Shown: one piece after another, positions 24,380-37,009 of the stretch | Position numbering within the stretch: the first letter of the stretch is position 1 | How the letters are laid out: every line of letters begins with the position of its first letter | Assembly (NCBI GenBank): GCA_008360955.1 | Contig: LUCM01009923.1 | Span: 20,064-84,063 of the forward strand | From: Fasciolopsis buskii | Lineage: Eukaryota > Platyhelminthes > Trematoda > Plagiorchiida > Fasciolidae | Reading direction: 5' to 3' | Length of the DNA stretch: 64,000 nt | Notes under the pieces: generated by a model | Seen by the model: the letters and a program-made list of their open reading frames with translations, nothing else | The model's database searches: none | Told to the model about the DNA's origin: nothing | Program-made: the position numbers and the translations under genes

Positions 24380-27300
24380 GCAATCCTGCTTCAAGCAAAT
24401 TATTGAAAATATGCAACTGAGTAAATGTGGTCACGCACTATGCGGAAAAACGGATAGTACCAGGGGAATCATTCTTTAGTTACTCCGGTCATCCTCTTGC
24501 AGTTTGAAACCAATATGCACATGATAAATAGTGAGATATTTAATTGACTCGGCAATCTTGGTGATCATGACGAAGCAAGTTGTCTTGATTTGCACGAGAC
24601 AAAGCATGAAAATTCATGTGCTCCGTGATTTTATGAACTAGGAAGTGTTCCATCAAACATCCGATCATATGAAAGCCAGGATTGACCTTCACTGTTTAGT
24701 TTGCCTCCCATGAACTGTCGACAGTAGATTCTTGCTGAAAGATCACAAACGTTTTAAGGCCTTGAATTTTGCAACTCAGTTTAGCAATTACTTAAATTGC
24801 CTCGAAGAAGCAAAGGCCGAATTTTCTATTAACTATTATGCAGGGAGAGAGTGCACAGATAGGACCAATGAAACAAGCAGAAACAGAAACTATAGGTATG
24901 GTGATCAATATTACGCGTATGGGGTAATTTCTTAAGTCTGAAAATGATGGGTGCATTGATAGTAGTGCTGCTTTCTCAGTTTAGTTAAGATGTAAAGGGT
25001 TTAGTTTTTAGTAGTGCCGATTGTTCTGTTGATGATGTAGCACCGATACTTAAAGTCAAAAGCAAACTGACACCGTCTGCAAATATTATGGTGCATTTGT
25101 AGGTTAGTATTGTTGTTGTCCACATGACCCTAATGGTCAGAGCAGAGGAATACATCTGACTTTGTGTATGAGCTATGGTGTCCTCGCTACGCAACTGGCT
25201 TCATATTTCGCCTGACAATGAACCACGCAGTATCGGGATACCTTCTGTTAATCTGCCTGCACTACTCTGGGAATTGTTCTGGGATTGGTTACTGTTCTTT
25301 CCCTTCATGCGTATAGCCCACTAACTTTGGATACTTTCCACGAGTTTGTGATCACTGGTCTCGGACGTTTTGATATCGGGAATCACATGTGTGCTCCTTT
25401 TGTCGACTCAACTACTCACTGAACGGCTCCTTGCACACAGGTCAGTTAAAAAGTTAGATTTGTGTGCCACACACGAATCGGGAGTGTACATGTATGGGGA
25501 TGTTTGGACAACAGAGTACCGCATGCACAGACATAAAAAACAGCATTAACAGTCTTGTGTTTTGGGAGCATTTTTTCACTCATTCAGATAATGCTCAAAC
25601 TACATATCTTGTTGATGCCAGTTTGAATCCCACGCAAGTCAACAACATAACAATATTGACAAAAATTCCTCATTTATGTGAACGTAAGCGCAAAGGACAA
25701 GAAAAATTGGGAAATGTATTAGTCCTATATGGCAAATTTAAATAATTTATGTTTACGCCGGCGAGTTTTACAGGCAGTGCTGATGATTCCTAAGAAGGAT
25801 GAAACAGCTGTACAGTGCTTCCATCGTTTCTTTATCGTCAGTTGAGTGATCATATCACATGGTGAGATTTATGTCTGAAGAAAAGGCGGCATATAGCCGT
25901 GAATCAGGAAAACAAAATTCTTTTGATAATCCAATAGTAAATTGATCTCTGGACTTTGGTAAGCATTGTGGTTTTCAGAGGACTTTTATAGATTGTTAGA
26001 AAATGGATTGGGGACCGTTGCAATATGCAGCATCTTTGTTCTGAGGTCTGTAGTTTAAATACAAAATTATTTGTCCACTTACAATAAAAAATACGCGTAT
26101 TCCAGCAGAGGAGGGTAAACCCGCCAGTCGGCTGCAGGATTTCGTGCTGCGAGATGTTGTGTCCAAACATGCGAAGTGATTCTGTGCATTCGGACGTACT
26201 CTCCAACAAACGATATGTTATACCAAAGGGATTTTGGGAATCGTGAAAGAAGATAAACTAAAGCAGCTTGTAAACCTAGGCAGAATAACGGGTATGGAAG
26301 TTTTAAAAAACTACGGCTGCCTCGTTTATTATATTGGTACACTATGAGATGAGAACATATTCATATATATATGTATATATATATATATATAGAAAGAGCG
26401 AGAGGTATATACATAATCCTAATGCTGATCTTCTACTCCGTCCGAACCACGGCAAAATCACCATATGTGCGATGCAGAATTGCTTGGTTTTTATTATTCT
26501 ATCTAAGTGGAAAGTATTAGCAACAAGTTCTGTTGAGCGTAAATTGCAAAGCTTGGCTTGTTTGTTGCTACATCCGCAAACGCAATGCAAAATAAAATGA
26601 TAACATACTTTCATATCTATTGCTACTTTCAATTCCTTCTAACTATTCGATACTCAAGCAACGCAAAACATTTGACAAAAAACGGCACGTGGAAACAAGA
26701 AATACGTGCGCACATTTTTTTTCTAATTCGCTTGAATGAAAGATCAAAACTGAGGCGAAATCCCTAGAAAAATCGTTCAGCACAAACGAACTACTCATGA
26801 ACCGTCTTCAGAGAATCTGTTTCGAGCGTCACTGCCAAACCAATTTATTGGCTGATTTATTTTGCTCCTGCAGCCTTTTTGAATAAGTTAGTAAATTTCA
26901 GTAAGTTTCAAAATGCATTTTCAGTTGCTTTAAGAAAAAGGGGCTTGTCTTGAAGCATACTGAGCATCTATGCACACTGAAACTGCCCAAGCCTGCAAAA
27001 CACAGAAGGTTGTGTTTGGAAGGCGCGCCCATGAAAGCACATTAGCCGGGTTAAAACCACGCCGCATTCGGTTCATACACGCGACAATGACGCACCTTGG
27101 CAATATAAGTCATAAGCTTGACAAAAGCTGTGGGTTCTCAGTGCCTTATCTTGCCAGCGAGATAAAAATGCACGTAACCGGAGCAGCGTCAATTACATCG
27201 TTCTTTCCCAGTGTGCTCACACACAATGCATGGTGTTTAACCTTACGTTACCAAGTATGCTTCCGTGGCTCCGCCATCTGAGACGCTGAATCCTGGTCTC

Positions 27301-27960
27301 AATCTATCATATTTATTTTTTCTTGTTTGTTGACACATTGCACTTGTGTATTAAATACACGTTGGTTGATTTCATAACATTGGAAATAGCTCACGTTGAA
27401 ATCTGATTTTTAATCAAGATGGTTAAGTCAACTAGGGGACTATTACACACGGATTGAAAGACTCGGACTCTATCAGTACTGCTAAACTCAGCGAGGAACT
27501 GCAATCGACGTTTTCTCGCAGCTCATTACCACTCCCATTTCACTGAAATCTGATAAGGTGTCAAAGCCAGCTAGGTTTCATAACCGTCAACATCGACTTT
27601 CCTTGACGATGCCAAGATTCAGTGATGTCGCTTCATCTGCGAAAATGTACCAATTATCTAACGCAATTTCTATCATTTGTTCAATCTTTTGCCTTTGATG
27701 GATCTATTTTTAATTACAGTGGTTTATTTTTATTTTGTTATCATTTCACCTCAATTTATTCACTATCGCGTGTAATTACCATTTGGATGCTATATTATTC
27801 GTTTGTCAAATGCCACCACCAGTATTCCTGGATAATTTTTGCTCAGTCAAATATTCGTACTAAATAACAGACAAAAGTTTTGTCCTCAGACCACACCTTT
27901 TACTTGCAATCCTCAGGAAATCTGATCTAGGTCAGCTCAACGTAGCAACATCTAGTCAGC
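24380..27960. other. Unassigned stretch with one AT microsatellite
   Basis: Nothing is recognised apart from the AT microsatellite at 26362. A short region around 25210-25310 is open in two plus frames at once, but has no usable splice sites. Confidence 0.35.
26362..26391. repeat. AT dinucleotide microsatellite
   Basis: Thirty bases of alternating A and T, interrupted by a single G (ATATATGTATATAT). It is followed directly by a short purine-rich AGAAAGAGCGAG run. Confidence 0.9.
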
Positions 27961-27967
27961 ACACTGT

Positions 27968-28321
27968 TCACAAACAATTGTGACATTTATACATAAGAAC
28001 TTCAAATGCGAGGTAAGCTAACAGGACACTGGCACATTTTGTGGAGAAAGACCGATTAGGTGGGTGACTTCCGGATGGAGTTCGCTGAATAGACACCGGG
28101 ATTCTATTCGAAGCACTCGTCTCGTACTGTCTGTCATTAGAGACGATAGCTGAGCACCCTAACTCGTTAATCCTGACAGGCTTGGCAAGGGCTGATGTTG
28201 CACTGGCAACACACCCGTTTCGTTGGAAAGCTGAGGCTAAAACTCTGGGTAGAATGGCAGTTAAACATCGCTGAATGGTTCTAATGAGAGCGCAACCTGG
28301 ACCTGGTCCTTTCTCATGCAA
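27968..28321 (-). other. GC-elevated 117-codon open block, possible element remnant
   Basis: The minus strand is open from ATG at 28321 to a stop at 27968. The product has segments such as HEKGPGPGCALIRTIQRCL and SNDRQYETSASNRIPVSIQ. G+C is visibly higher than in the flanks on both sides. The start codon abuts, on the opposite strand, a perfect pol III A-box at 28325. At the other end a strong plus-strand donor-like sequence (TGCGAG|GTAAGC, GT at about 28014) is present. No family is recognised. The sharp composition edges suggest an inserted unit rather than a native exon. Confidence 0.25.
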
Positions 28322-28324
28322 GGT

Positions 28325-28335
28325 TGGCCGAGTGG
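28325..28335 (+). promoter_or_regulatory. Perfect tRNA-type A-box without a partner B-box
   Basis: TGGCCGAGTGG fits the A-box consensus TRGYNNANNGG at every position, and the following GCTTTAGGTCTGAG resembles the D-arm to anticodon-stem region of a leucine- or serine-type tRNA. No GGTTCGANTCC-like B-box follows within 100 bases, so this is not a complete tRNA. It may be the truncated head of a tRNA-derived SINE. Confidence 0.35.
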
Positions 28336-28399
28336 CTTTAGGTCTGAGGGTGAAAACTGTATTTGAAAAGGTAGTCAGTCAAACAACGACATACAATCC

Positions 28400-31300
28400 A
28401 CACATTACTCCCAAGTAACTGTGAGCGTATTCACAAAGATGCAAATTTTCTAATTTGTTATCCGGAAATTATGTGAACTGAAATAGATTTTACGGTAGAA
28501 AACGGATCCACAGGATAACTCTCTCATTCCAGTTTTATGAAAGATACTCATCCCTGAAATCCATTAAACTGTTTTCTTGGATTTTTAACATTTTCTTAGC
28601 ACATCACTTCCGTGGCAAATCAAGAGAAAAATATTTTGATCCAGACATCCATACTCCAAAATCATCCAAAACTTGGTAAATTAAGTAGACAGGGTTATTT
28701 TCAGACATTTGTTTCATCTGGTTTTCCTTTGTCACGAGAGATGACTACTTTGCGGGAAGCCCATAAATACAAGCTGTGGGAAAGAGATGTGAAAAGTATG
28801 GATTTTTAAAAGCCTCGTTGGATTTAGCTGGAACAGACCTGCAAACGAAATGTCTAAATGACGGATGTTCATTTTGAGTTCAAATCTAAATAAGCTCTCT
28901 GAGATTGCTAATTTCATAAGGTTTCTAGGATTCACCTAAAATAGATTCACACTATTTTGTCTTCCTTACTTTTGATACGGAAAGCATTGCTGCACTAAGA
29001 ATCGTCTTGTACTTCATTTAAACCCCATGCTGCCCGAATTCATCTTAATTTTTCTGAACTTGTGCTAAAAATGAAACAATCTGCTGAGTGCCAGCTGCAT
29101 CTACTGAACATTCACTAAAAATGATTCTCGTCTATCGAAAGCCCAGTTTGCTCAGATTGGGCATGTATTAAAAAAACACTGTATCTAAAACATACCGTCC
29201 GTTTTACATAGTTCCCGGCGAAAAACAGGAAAAAACCTAAATGGTAGGAAAACCGTTGTAAGATGATAGTGCAAATGGCATGTTTGTGGTGGTGTTAGGA
29301 TCCGACCTGCTGACTACAATATGTATAATGTTCCTCAATAAATTTTCCCGCATTTTGTGAACATCAAACAATGTTATTTTTAATTTAGATTTAACCACAG
29401 TTTTTCATTTGTCAGTATATGTGATTTGATAGAGATTTACCTGTATGAAATATAACTTTAGACTCCATTACCAGGCTTCGTCAGATCCAAATGATCAGTA
29501 TAGCCGAAATTTGCAATTTGTCTTACTGATTGCTATTCGGGTTTAAGCCAATGGTGGCCATCATTAATCTGCTTGTACGCACTGAAAAAGAATTAAATTT
29601 AAGACTGGAAATTTCTCCGAATCGTCGGGGTTGAATGTACATGTTTAAGCGAGTATGCGTGTAACGAAGCACAGGGTATAGTATACTGAGACTTCATGTG
29701 CTCAAATGATATTGAAAGTTGACCATTTTGACCTTCAGACAGCAAACGTCATCGAGGAGTTTCCATGGGTGATAATAGCATGCTTATGTACAAAGTCAGG
29801 CCAGGATCTAGCGAAAATGCTGACGATACAGTGGAGATCGATAAAAGCACTTGACTGGTAAGCAGCAATCGATCCAGTCGTCAGTCAGACAAATGCCGCT
29901 AAAAACAAAAGTGAAAAATAAATCAATTGTTTTGACTGAACTAAATTGTGAACTAATCTTGGTTAGAAACTAAACCACTCGGACAGTCAGAACCACTTGC
30001 AGAAGTTCCTGGTTGATTAGATTTATGTGAAAGTTCGTGATGAACAAAGATTATGCTATAAAGAAAACTCCCTGCTAATGTATTTCTGTAAAACAAAAGC
30101 ACAAAACCCTTTCCAGTTGTGCACTTGCTGAGGCAGAATAACAAGCGAATCAGTAATCAGATAGTTATTTCATTCAGTTACCGAGACCTTATTTTGCATT
30201 TAGACCACGTATTTCGTGAACGTCCACAAAGAAAAGAAATTCTATTCTAACCAAACTGAATCCAAAGAATGGCTCAGCAGTTGCGCGGGCACAAATGCGT
30301 TTTAAGGAGAAAGTGTCTGGCGTTAAATTCGAAGTGCTGAGAAAGAAAAGTTTCGAAAATTAATCACCACAATAATATTCAAAACCTACTGTTTGGATAG
30401 TTTCATAAGTTCCCTGCACACAGAAATTCAATCCGAAACGAAAGCAAATCATTTGTTCTGGACATGGACTTTGAATGAAACCTTTTGGCGGTTTGTAGCG
30501 ATCGAACTGCTTCACAAAAGATAAACAAACCATGTCTCCTTTAAATTAGCTTCGTTCAAAATCCTGACCCTCAGGTTTATCATGCGTAATTCCCAGTGTA
30601 TTAGTGAGAGAATTCCATCACTGGACGAAGGGAGATCTGCTTAATTATGTTTTCACCCTAACTGAAACGAGGGAAATTTAATTACTTCCCATAATTTGGC
30701 TTCCTGATTTTCGCCTTGAAGAACTCCAGAAAACTCTGCTATTTTAACCTCCTTCAACGTGCAAACTCCAGGTTATCTATAAGCATTCTACAAGGTTATT
30801 TTCTTCACTGCTAGTTAATGAAGTGCATTTCTTCAGTCGCATTTGATTCCAACTAATATGATCATTTGATTGGCCTAGTTTATCGACCTGCCAATCAAAT
30901 TCCACATTGAGAGCGAAGGGCTAGGCAGTTCACTTGTTTCATAGAATGCTGCCGTAAAGGAATGGAGATGCTAGCTGAATTTTGTTAATGATGGCAGTTC
31001 TTATATTAATCACTCATCCAGGAAGGCTTATCAGTATAAAATAACACAAGTTAGCGGTACGTAGATGTTTTTAATTATCACTATTATTTTATTAAGTTGC
31101 TGGAATGTTTCAAAATTTTTATCCACGTAATGAAGAGATTAAGGTTAATCCATCACACATGACCAGTTTTCTTCGACAGTCTTTCATCTTCCTTCACTGA
31201 GCTTTAAACTTCCTGACCCGTTGGAGAATCAGAAGCTGAGCAAGTATTGAAACCGGAGCCACGTTTCGTTGCAATACCGATGTCAAACATAACGCCATCA

Positions 31301-34300
31301 TTTATAATGGCCGTCAAAGTAGTACATGTGTTGTTTGCATCAAAACAACAAAGTTTTAATTATTCTGTTCAATGTCACTGGTGCAAAATGAAGCCAGATT
31401 TGTTGCAGTAATTTCTGTTGCCTTCATTAATCCCAATTACGGTTGATCTGTTTCGACTAATACAGAGGCAGGAAGCAATCACAACCTACACTTGGGCTGT
31501 TTTTAAATAAAAATTGCACAACAAATTATCTAGCCGAAAATGGGCAGAATAAAATACCGAAGATTGATGATAATACCGAGTGATGTAGAAAGTGGGTGGC
31601 CGCCAAGCAAAGAGCTTCTATGAGCACTTGATATGTTTTGCAAGCGGGACTAAATTGGATGCTTATACGTACACGTTCGGCGATGTCACGATTTCACTGA
31701 GAAGGGCGTAATCAAAATGCATGTACGCTTTCATTAATGTGACCATTGTTTGGATCCACCTTCAATTTGAACAAAATCGTAGAACCTGCAGGCAGCCACA
31801 CTCGGCTCATTTGGAATCCACAACTGAAGCAAATTAATAAAGGGAAACTCACAGGAATAATTCAAATTTGTCTTGTATAGTGATAAATACTACACCAAAA
31901 TAGAAACCATTTCTATCACTCTAGCGTAGGATTATCACCCTGTTACAGACATTTGAAAAATAAACTCTGACCTGTACGTTACGATAAGTGTTCGGACCAT
32001 CGATAATATTTAGATACTGAATGAAAGTAGCCTACCCCACGGACTTCAAGCAATAATAAATGAAGTAAATTTCAGATGTTTGGAATGACAGATAAAGTTG
32101 TCTGTAACTCCTTGATTCCTTATTTGTATTTGTCATTGACTGCACAATGATACGCTGCATTATTTAAGTTATACTGCGAACACGCCAAAAGATATCAGTG
32201 CAATTGAAAGAGACAAGTGAAAAAATAACCACGAAAAGTAAATCGGATGTGAGTGCTTGGAGTGCTTCTCCAGGTGGTCAGCTGTTCATAGTTGCTTCTT
32301 TACGTGTGCACCTATCGATTACTTACGCAATAGTTCAGGACTTTCTAAGACGGGCACAGTGAAGCAGTGTTTCCAAATAACTGTAAACTAGCTACCGGTA
32401 GTCCCGTTCATTCCCCTTATGTTCGAGTCTCAAAACGAAGCTAATGTTATTTTACATTCCAATAAAATCTGTTACCAAGATGTCAGGTTTTTGCGCCTCC
32501 GTAAAAACAGGCTGTATCTATAGAATACAGAGATCTGTGGTCTTATCAAGTAGCAAGCAACAAGCACTATGTGACTGCCAGAAAGGGATTCTGCTAACAC
32601 TTCATATGGAGAAAGCTTTCCTGACAAACTCCATCACGATCGTAAAACTGTAGTTGTTTGTGAAGGACTAACCGTTAGGTATGGAGTTCGTTTCCTTAAA
32701 CATTACTTCAAGTAGTGTCACGTTAAATTCATATATTACTCCGGCTATGTAGATTTCTAGTAGCTCTTTTAAGATGCGTGTACAAAAGGATCAATGAACG
32801 AAGGCAAAACAAAGTAGGACATTTTAGGACTGAGAATTATGCGTCTGTCACCATGCACACGAAACCTGCACGGTGATCCATGCAATTAAGTACCCTGGAC
32901 TCTCGTTTGAGAAAAGCTTTTTGTGAAATTTTTTTACGGATTCAGAGTCGTTTTGTAACAAATCAGGGCAATAAAAACAACTGGTGATAAAAACTGAATA
33001 GTCGTTGAATATATTTCTCAGTAACGCTTATGATCGACTAAGAGACAGTCGTGTCCATTTCAAACAATGGGTAATTATCCTTGATGAACGAATGCATATT
33101 GCGAGCTCATATCCTTATATATCCCATTAACCTTATCATTTCCGAAAAGCTGCAAGAATTATCAAGTTTCAGAAGCAGAAGGAACTCGGCAAATTAACCG
33201 AATCCCCGATATTTCTTACCACGGAATATTTTAACCGAAAGTTTCGAAATAGTCACTCAAAGATTTTTAAATCTGTCCTCACTTATATGCATACAATTTG
33301 ACAAGCGGTTTCGCTCATTCTGAATCAGTGTGTTGTAGATACTAAGAAGATAATCAATAAACTTTTCCCAGATTACGGAGCGCAACTGCCCTAGATGCTG
33401 CCAGCAGTTAAGCCCGTCAATGCGAGTTAATTGCCGTTTCTCAAATTATCCAAGTACTTACAAGAAATGTTTTGTTCCATGTTTGGTTTTTTTGAAATAT
33501 GCGTTGGTACTTTAGCCAAAGCGTCCGCTGGCTTCTGGTTGACGAGCTTATTTAGAATTTCACCCTGACTGTCTAATATTTTTAGTGTTAATGGAAACGG
33601 CAGCGTGGGTTGAAAAACGACTCACGCTCAGAAAAAATTTGTTTTCTCCGCTGGATCAGCTGCCGTCTGACACTGTTTCGTTTTGCGAAAGAATTGCCCG
33701 TGGGTTATAAATGTCCTATCAAAAAAGTAGTTGGTGTTCAGGAAAAAGTATATGCCGACATTTATTAGATTTTCATCGATTGAAATCTTGGCAACTGAGG
33801 TGAATTGGGTTTCCCACATGCTTGTCCGCGGGAATGCCTGTTCTTCCATTTGTGTTTCGTCTCCAAACTATCCCCGTAGCTGCCGAAAGCAGACGCAGTA
33901 AGCCAAATAGGAATGCAGGTATATTTCTCACAAGAACAAAATAGGAGACAAAATATTTTCGTAACTGCCTCAGACACTCAGTGCTTCAAAAACATTGGTT
34001 GGCTGTGCTGTGACAGCTTGCCAATTTATCCACCGCCCTTTCAGGTTTCAAGATTATTGATTGCTTCACGGTCCGATTATTCCTAATCGAACTTTTTAAA
34101 TACCGCATTTCATTTAGAGTATCACGGGTTGCAAGTATTCAGTCATCCATTCCAAGTCGGTGAGAAACCTCTAGTAGATCGGTCATCATTGTGTCTGCAA
34201 AAATCTAGGCGCATTCAATTTTTCTATAACGGTATGTTGACCTAGTCCTAACCGTTTAAACTAAACCATCAATAAGATCAATGAGCTCGATTCCATGGCA

Positions 34301-36470
34301 GAAAGTGCGTTTTATCTCATGACCATGCTTAAGAAATTCGTTGTAGGTGGACCTCTGTTTTTGCGACGGGTAAGGAATCGAATCTATATCCTGTTGCTGC
34401 AATGCACTTCTTATCAAAATCAGTGCATTTTTCATTCATGCTTTCTCTGTGCGCATGCGGCTGTGTGGTATTCAACTCCGGGAAAGTCTCTCATTTTTCC
34501 TATCCCCTAGGGTATCAATGTAAGTGAGGCAACGCACCATATTTCTAACAAACAAATCAAAGTAAATCTTATTTTTCTTTGGAAAGCAGTTTGGATGGCA
34601 AGAAAGTTTATGATTTAAGAGTATTTAGTTAGTTTGTCCTAGAAGATAAATTGTTTATGGGGTTGTGGATAACAATCCAACCTCATCAAGTTTGCCACCG
34701 TTTGATTTTCGGTATGTGCAAGCGGCTGAGCTTTCGTTTTCCGATGTGGTCCTTAAGTTATGTATGAGGAAATGGTTTTCACGTCCGTGTATAGACAAGG
34801 TGGAGTACATACTCACCAGATAAGCTTTTGCAAACGAGCACTGGCAACGTCTAGGGTGTGATAATTTTTTTCTGATAGCCGTTCATCCTATCACATACCA
34901 AAACTTTCTGTTCGTAGTAATGTTTCATGAAACACGCTGCAGGTCACCCAAAGAGCCGCAGTCCATTGTCTCATTTCTAGATAATGTATGCCAGCAAAGT
35001 CATATGAACCTTGTATTTTAGTGGCCGGCTGTACTGGGACCTCCAGTATGTTTGGTTACCTGAAATAAATAGAGAAAAGACGAAATGGGCCGTCGGTTAC
35101 TGACCTTAAGCGGTTTTAAGATGCCGTTTTTCTCCTACCGCCCTACAGGTCGGGTACTTTAAACATTTGCTGAGGGCGGATGTTCTAAGAGAAATTCTCT
35201 ATTAAGGCCGCCAGTGTTGCGAAGCACGCAGAGGAACAAACGTCAGTGCTGATCTGGTACCGTGTGTGGTCATCCCAAACAAACCTTTTTTTCTTCTGCA
35301 CAAGCATTTTAACTTTCTTTTCATGGCTCTGATAACCTTTATATATATATGCAAAAATAGTCAAGGGTTCTTGGATGGATAGAACCGGTTTTCTGCTCCC
35401 TTAAAACTCTACAAATAGCGCATGAAATACATTCCGATGGTATTCGCTATTCTAGGTGCAGTTTGTCAATGAGCACGAAATTCTGATCCATTCTCTCTCT
35501 GCCAATGAAGTGGAATAAATTCATTATGAACACTTTTTTGAACGGATAGAAAATAGTGGCTCATGAATTTCTTGTTTTGGTTCAGTAAAATTATTACCCA
35601 TCAGTAAAAATTTTATGAGGTCCATTTGTTTAATTATTTGACCTTTTTGGCTTTCTAAAGTTGATCATTTGAAGTTGAACTAGACTGAATTCCCCAATGT
35701 CTGCAGTTCTCAGTCCCTCTAAATTTGCCATTTGATGACTTCAGTGGAATTCGAATTACATCCAATATCATTTGCTGAGAAACATGTACGAGTTTCATCC
35801 ATGGGTAGATTCGAATCATCACAGTGTAACTCGATTAAAGAATTGTGATTCATTAATTCTTGGTAATGATCACAAAGGTTCAGAGTTTTCTCGATAAGGG
35901 GGCCTTTAAGTCTATTACATTTGAAACAAACCAGTGCATTCCAGAATATAATCCCCGTAGCTGCGTTTGGCTTTACCTGACGCTAAAGTTTATATGAATT
36001 GCCCAAATCGAGAGAACATTCGACACAGAAAGTTGGCTTTTATGCAGAGGTAAATCCTGACGTGACTGCACTCCGACTTTACAGCTCATTGCGTTTTGTC
36101 AGAACAACAGTTATCTAAGATTCGACAGTGAAATTGCTTGAATTTCGGATCTCTTGCAAAATGGTTCTGAAAGATTGCCTCAAACGTGCAGTTATTTTCA
36201 ATCACACGGCCTGTAACAGTTTCACTTTTTGTCCAGCGGTCGCGTCCAATTTGAAGGAATTTATTGTGGCTAATTTGTGATGTTCATCGAATAACCAATA
36301 ACTAGATTTCAACGGACAGCGCAAGTTAGTTCAAATACACTTATTTTTTTTATCATACTGACCGTGACAAATATGGATGAAAATGTCGAAACAGTGCATT
36401 TTAACCTTTTATATATACATATATATCCCCAAAACGTGATAAATGCATCCTTGTGAGTGGATTGTTTGAT
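28400..36470. other. Long unassigned stretch
   Basis: About 8 kb of AT-rich sequence with only short, unsupported open frames (for example 32444-32653 and 34295-34510 plus). A 10-bp perfect inverted repeat, ATTTGATTGG at 30864 and its complement at 30891, is the only notable small structure. I recognise no gene or transposon. Confidence 0.4.
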
Positions 36471-36504
36471 ATCAGATGATTAGAACTATACGGGTTTTCA
36501 TCAG

Positions 36505-36638
36505 AAAACGCACCTTCAGAGAACGTTTCCAAGGTGTTTTCAAACGAAGCAGGGGCAGTCGACTCCACGACTCAGAAGCACACCGGCGAACTTCAGTCTG
36601 CTGGACATACTTTCTACCTCTTAGATGCGGAGGAAAAC
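36505..36638 (+). CDS. Candidate exon, unknown product
   Basis: After an acceptor (CGGGTTTTCATCAG, ending 36504), two bases and 44 codons are open, up to a possible donor GAAAAC|GTAATC. If unspliced the frame ends at a TGA at 36651. The reading is strongly protein-like: NAPSENVSKVFSNEAGAVDS, then QKHTGELQSAGHTFYLLDAE. The block is roughly half G+C in a clearly AT-richer region. It contains no ATG, so it can only be an internal or terminal exon. The overlapping frame that does start with ATG (36476-36700) is Arg-rich and less natural. No domain is recognised, and the donor is weak. Confidence 0.3.
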
Positions 36639-36784
36639 GTAATCAAACTCTGATTACGCAAAATGAACATTCGGTATTGAGTGAACCATCATTCCAATGA
36701 CACAACTAATAACCTAATGTTATTCACGGGTAGCACAACAATTTTGACTTCAAAAACTCGCATTTGCGAGCTATGACTACGGCC

Positions 36785-37000
36785 GTTCGGAAGTAGGTGA
36801 TCGGCCTGCCAAGCGGAAGGCCACTGGTTTGACTCCGGCTCGCGAGGCATCGAATAAGTAGATTTACCATTCTATATAAATTGTGGCTTCTGGTGCCACC
36901 TTAGAATAAGTGCAGAACAAACACTAAATGCCGATCGTTGACTCTTGTCGATACTATACTTTACGCAACTCAGCATTGGTCGGATAATAATAAAAACAGG
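36785..37000 (+). mobile_element. tRNA-derived SINE-like element
   Basis: An A-box-like TAGGTGATCGG (36794-36804) and a B-box-like GGTTTGACTCC (36826-36836) each differ from consensus at one position and are spaced as in a tRNA. They are followed by about 150 bases of unrelated body and a simple tail, GGATAATAATAAAAAC, near 36985. Internal pol III promoter, unrelated body and A-rich repeat tail are the defining parts of a tRNA-derived SINE. Exact 5' and 3' ends and a target duplication were not determined. The tRNA-like head lacks a full cloverleaf. Confidence 0.5.
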
Positions 37001-37009
37001 TTTTTAAAA

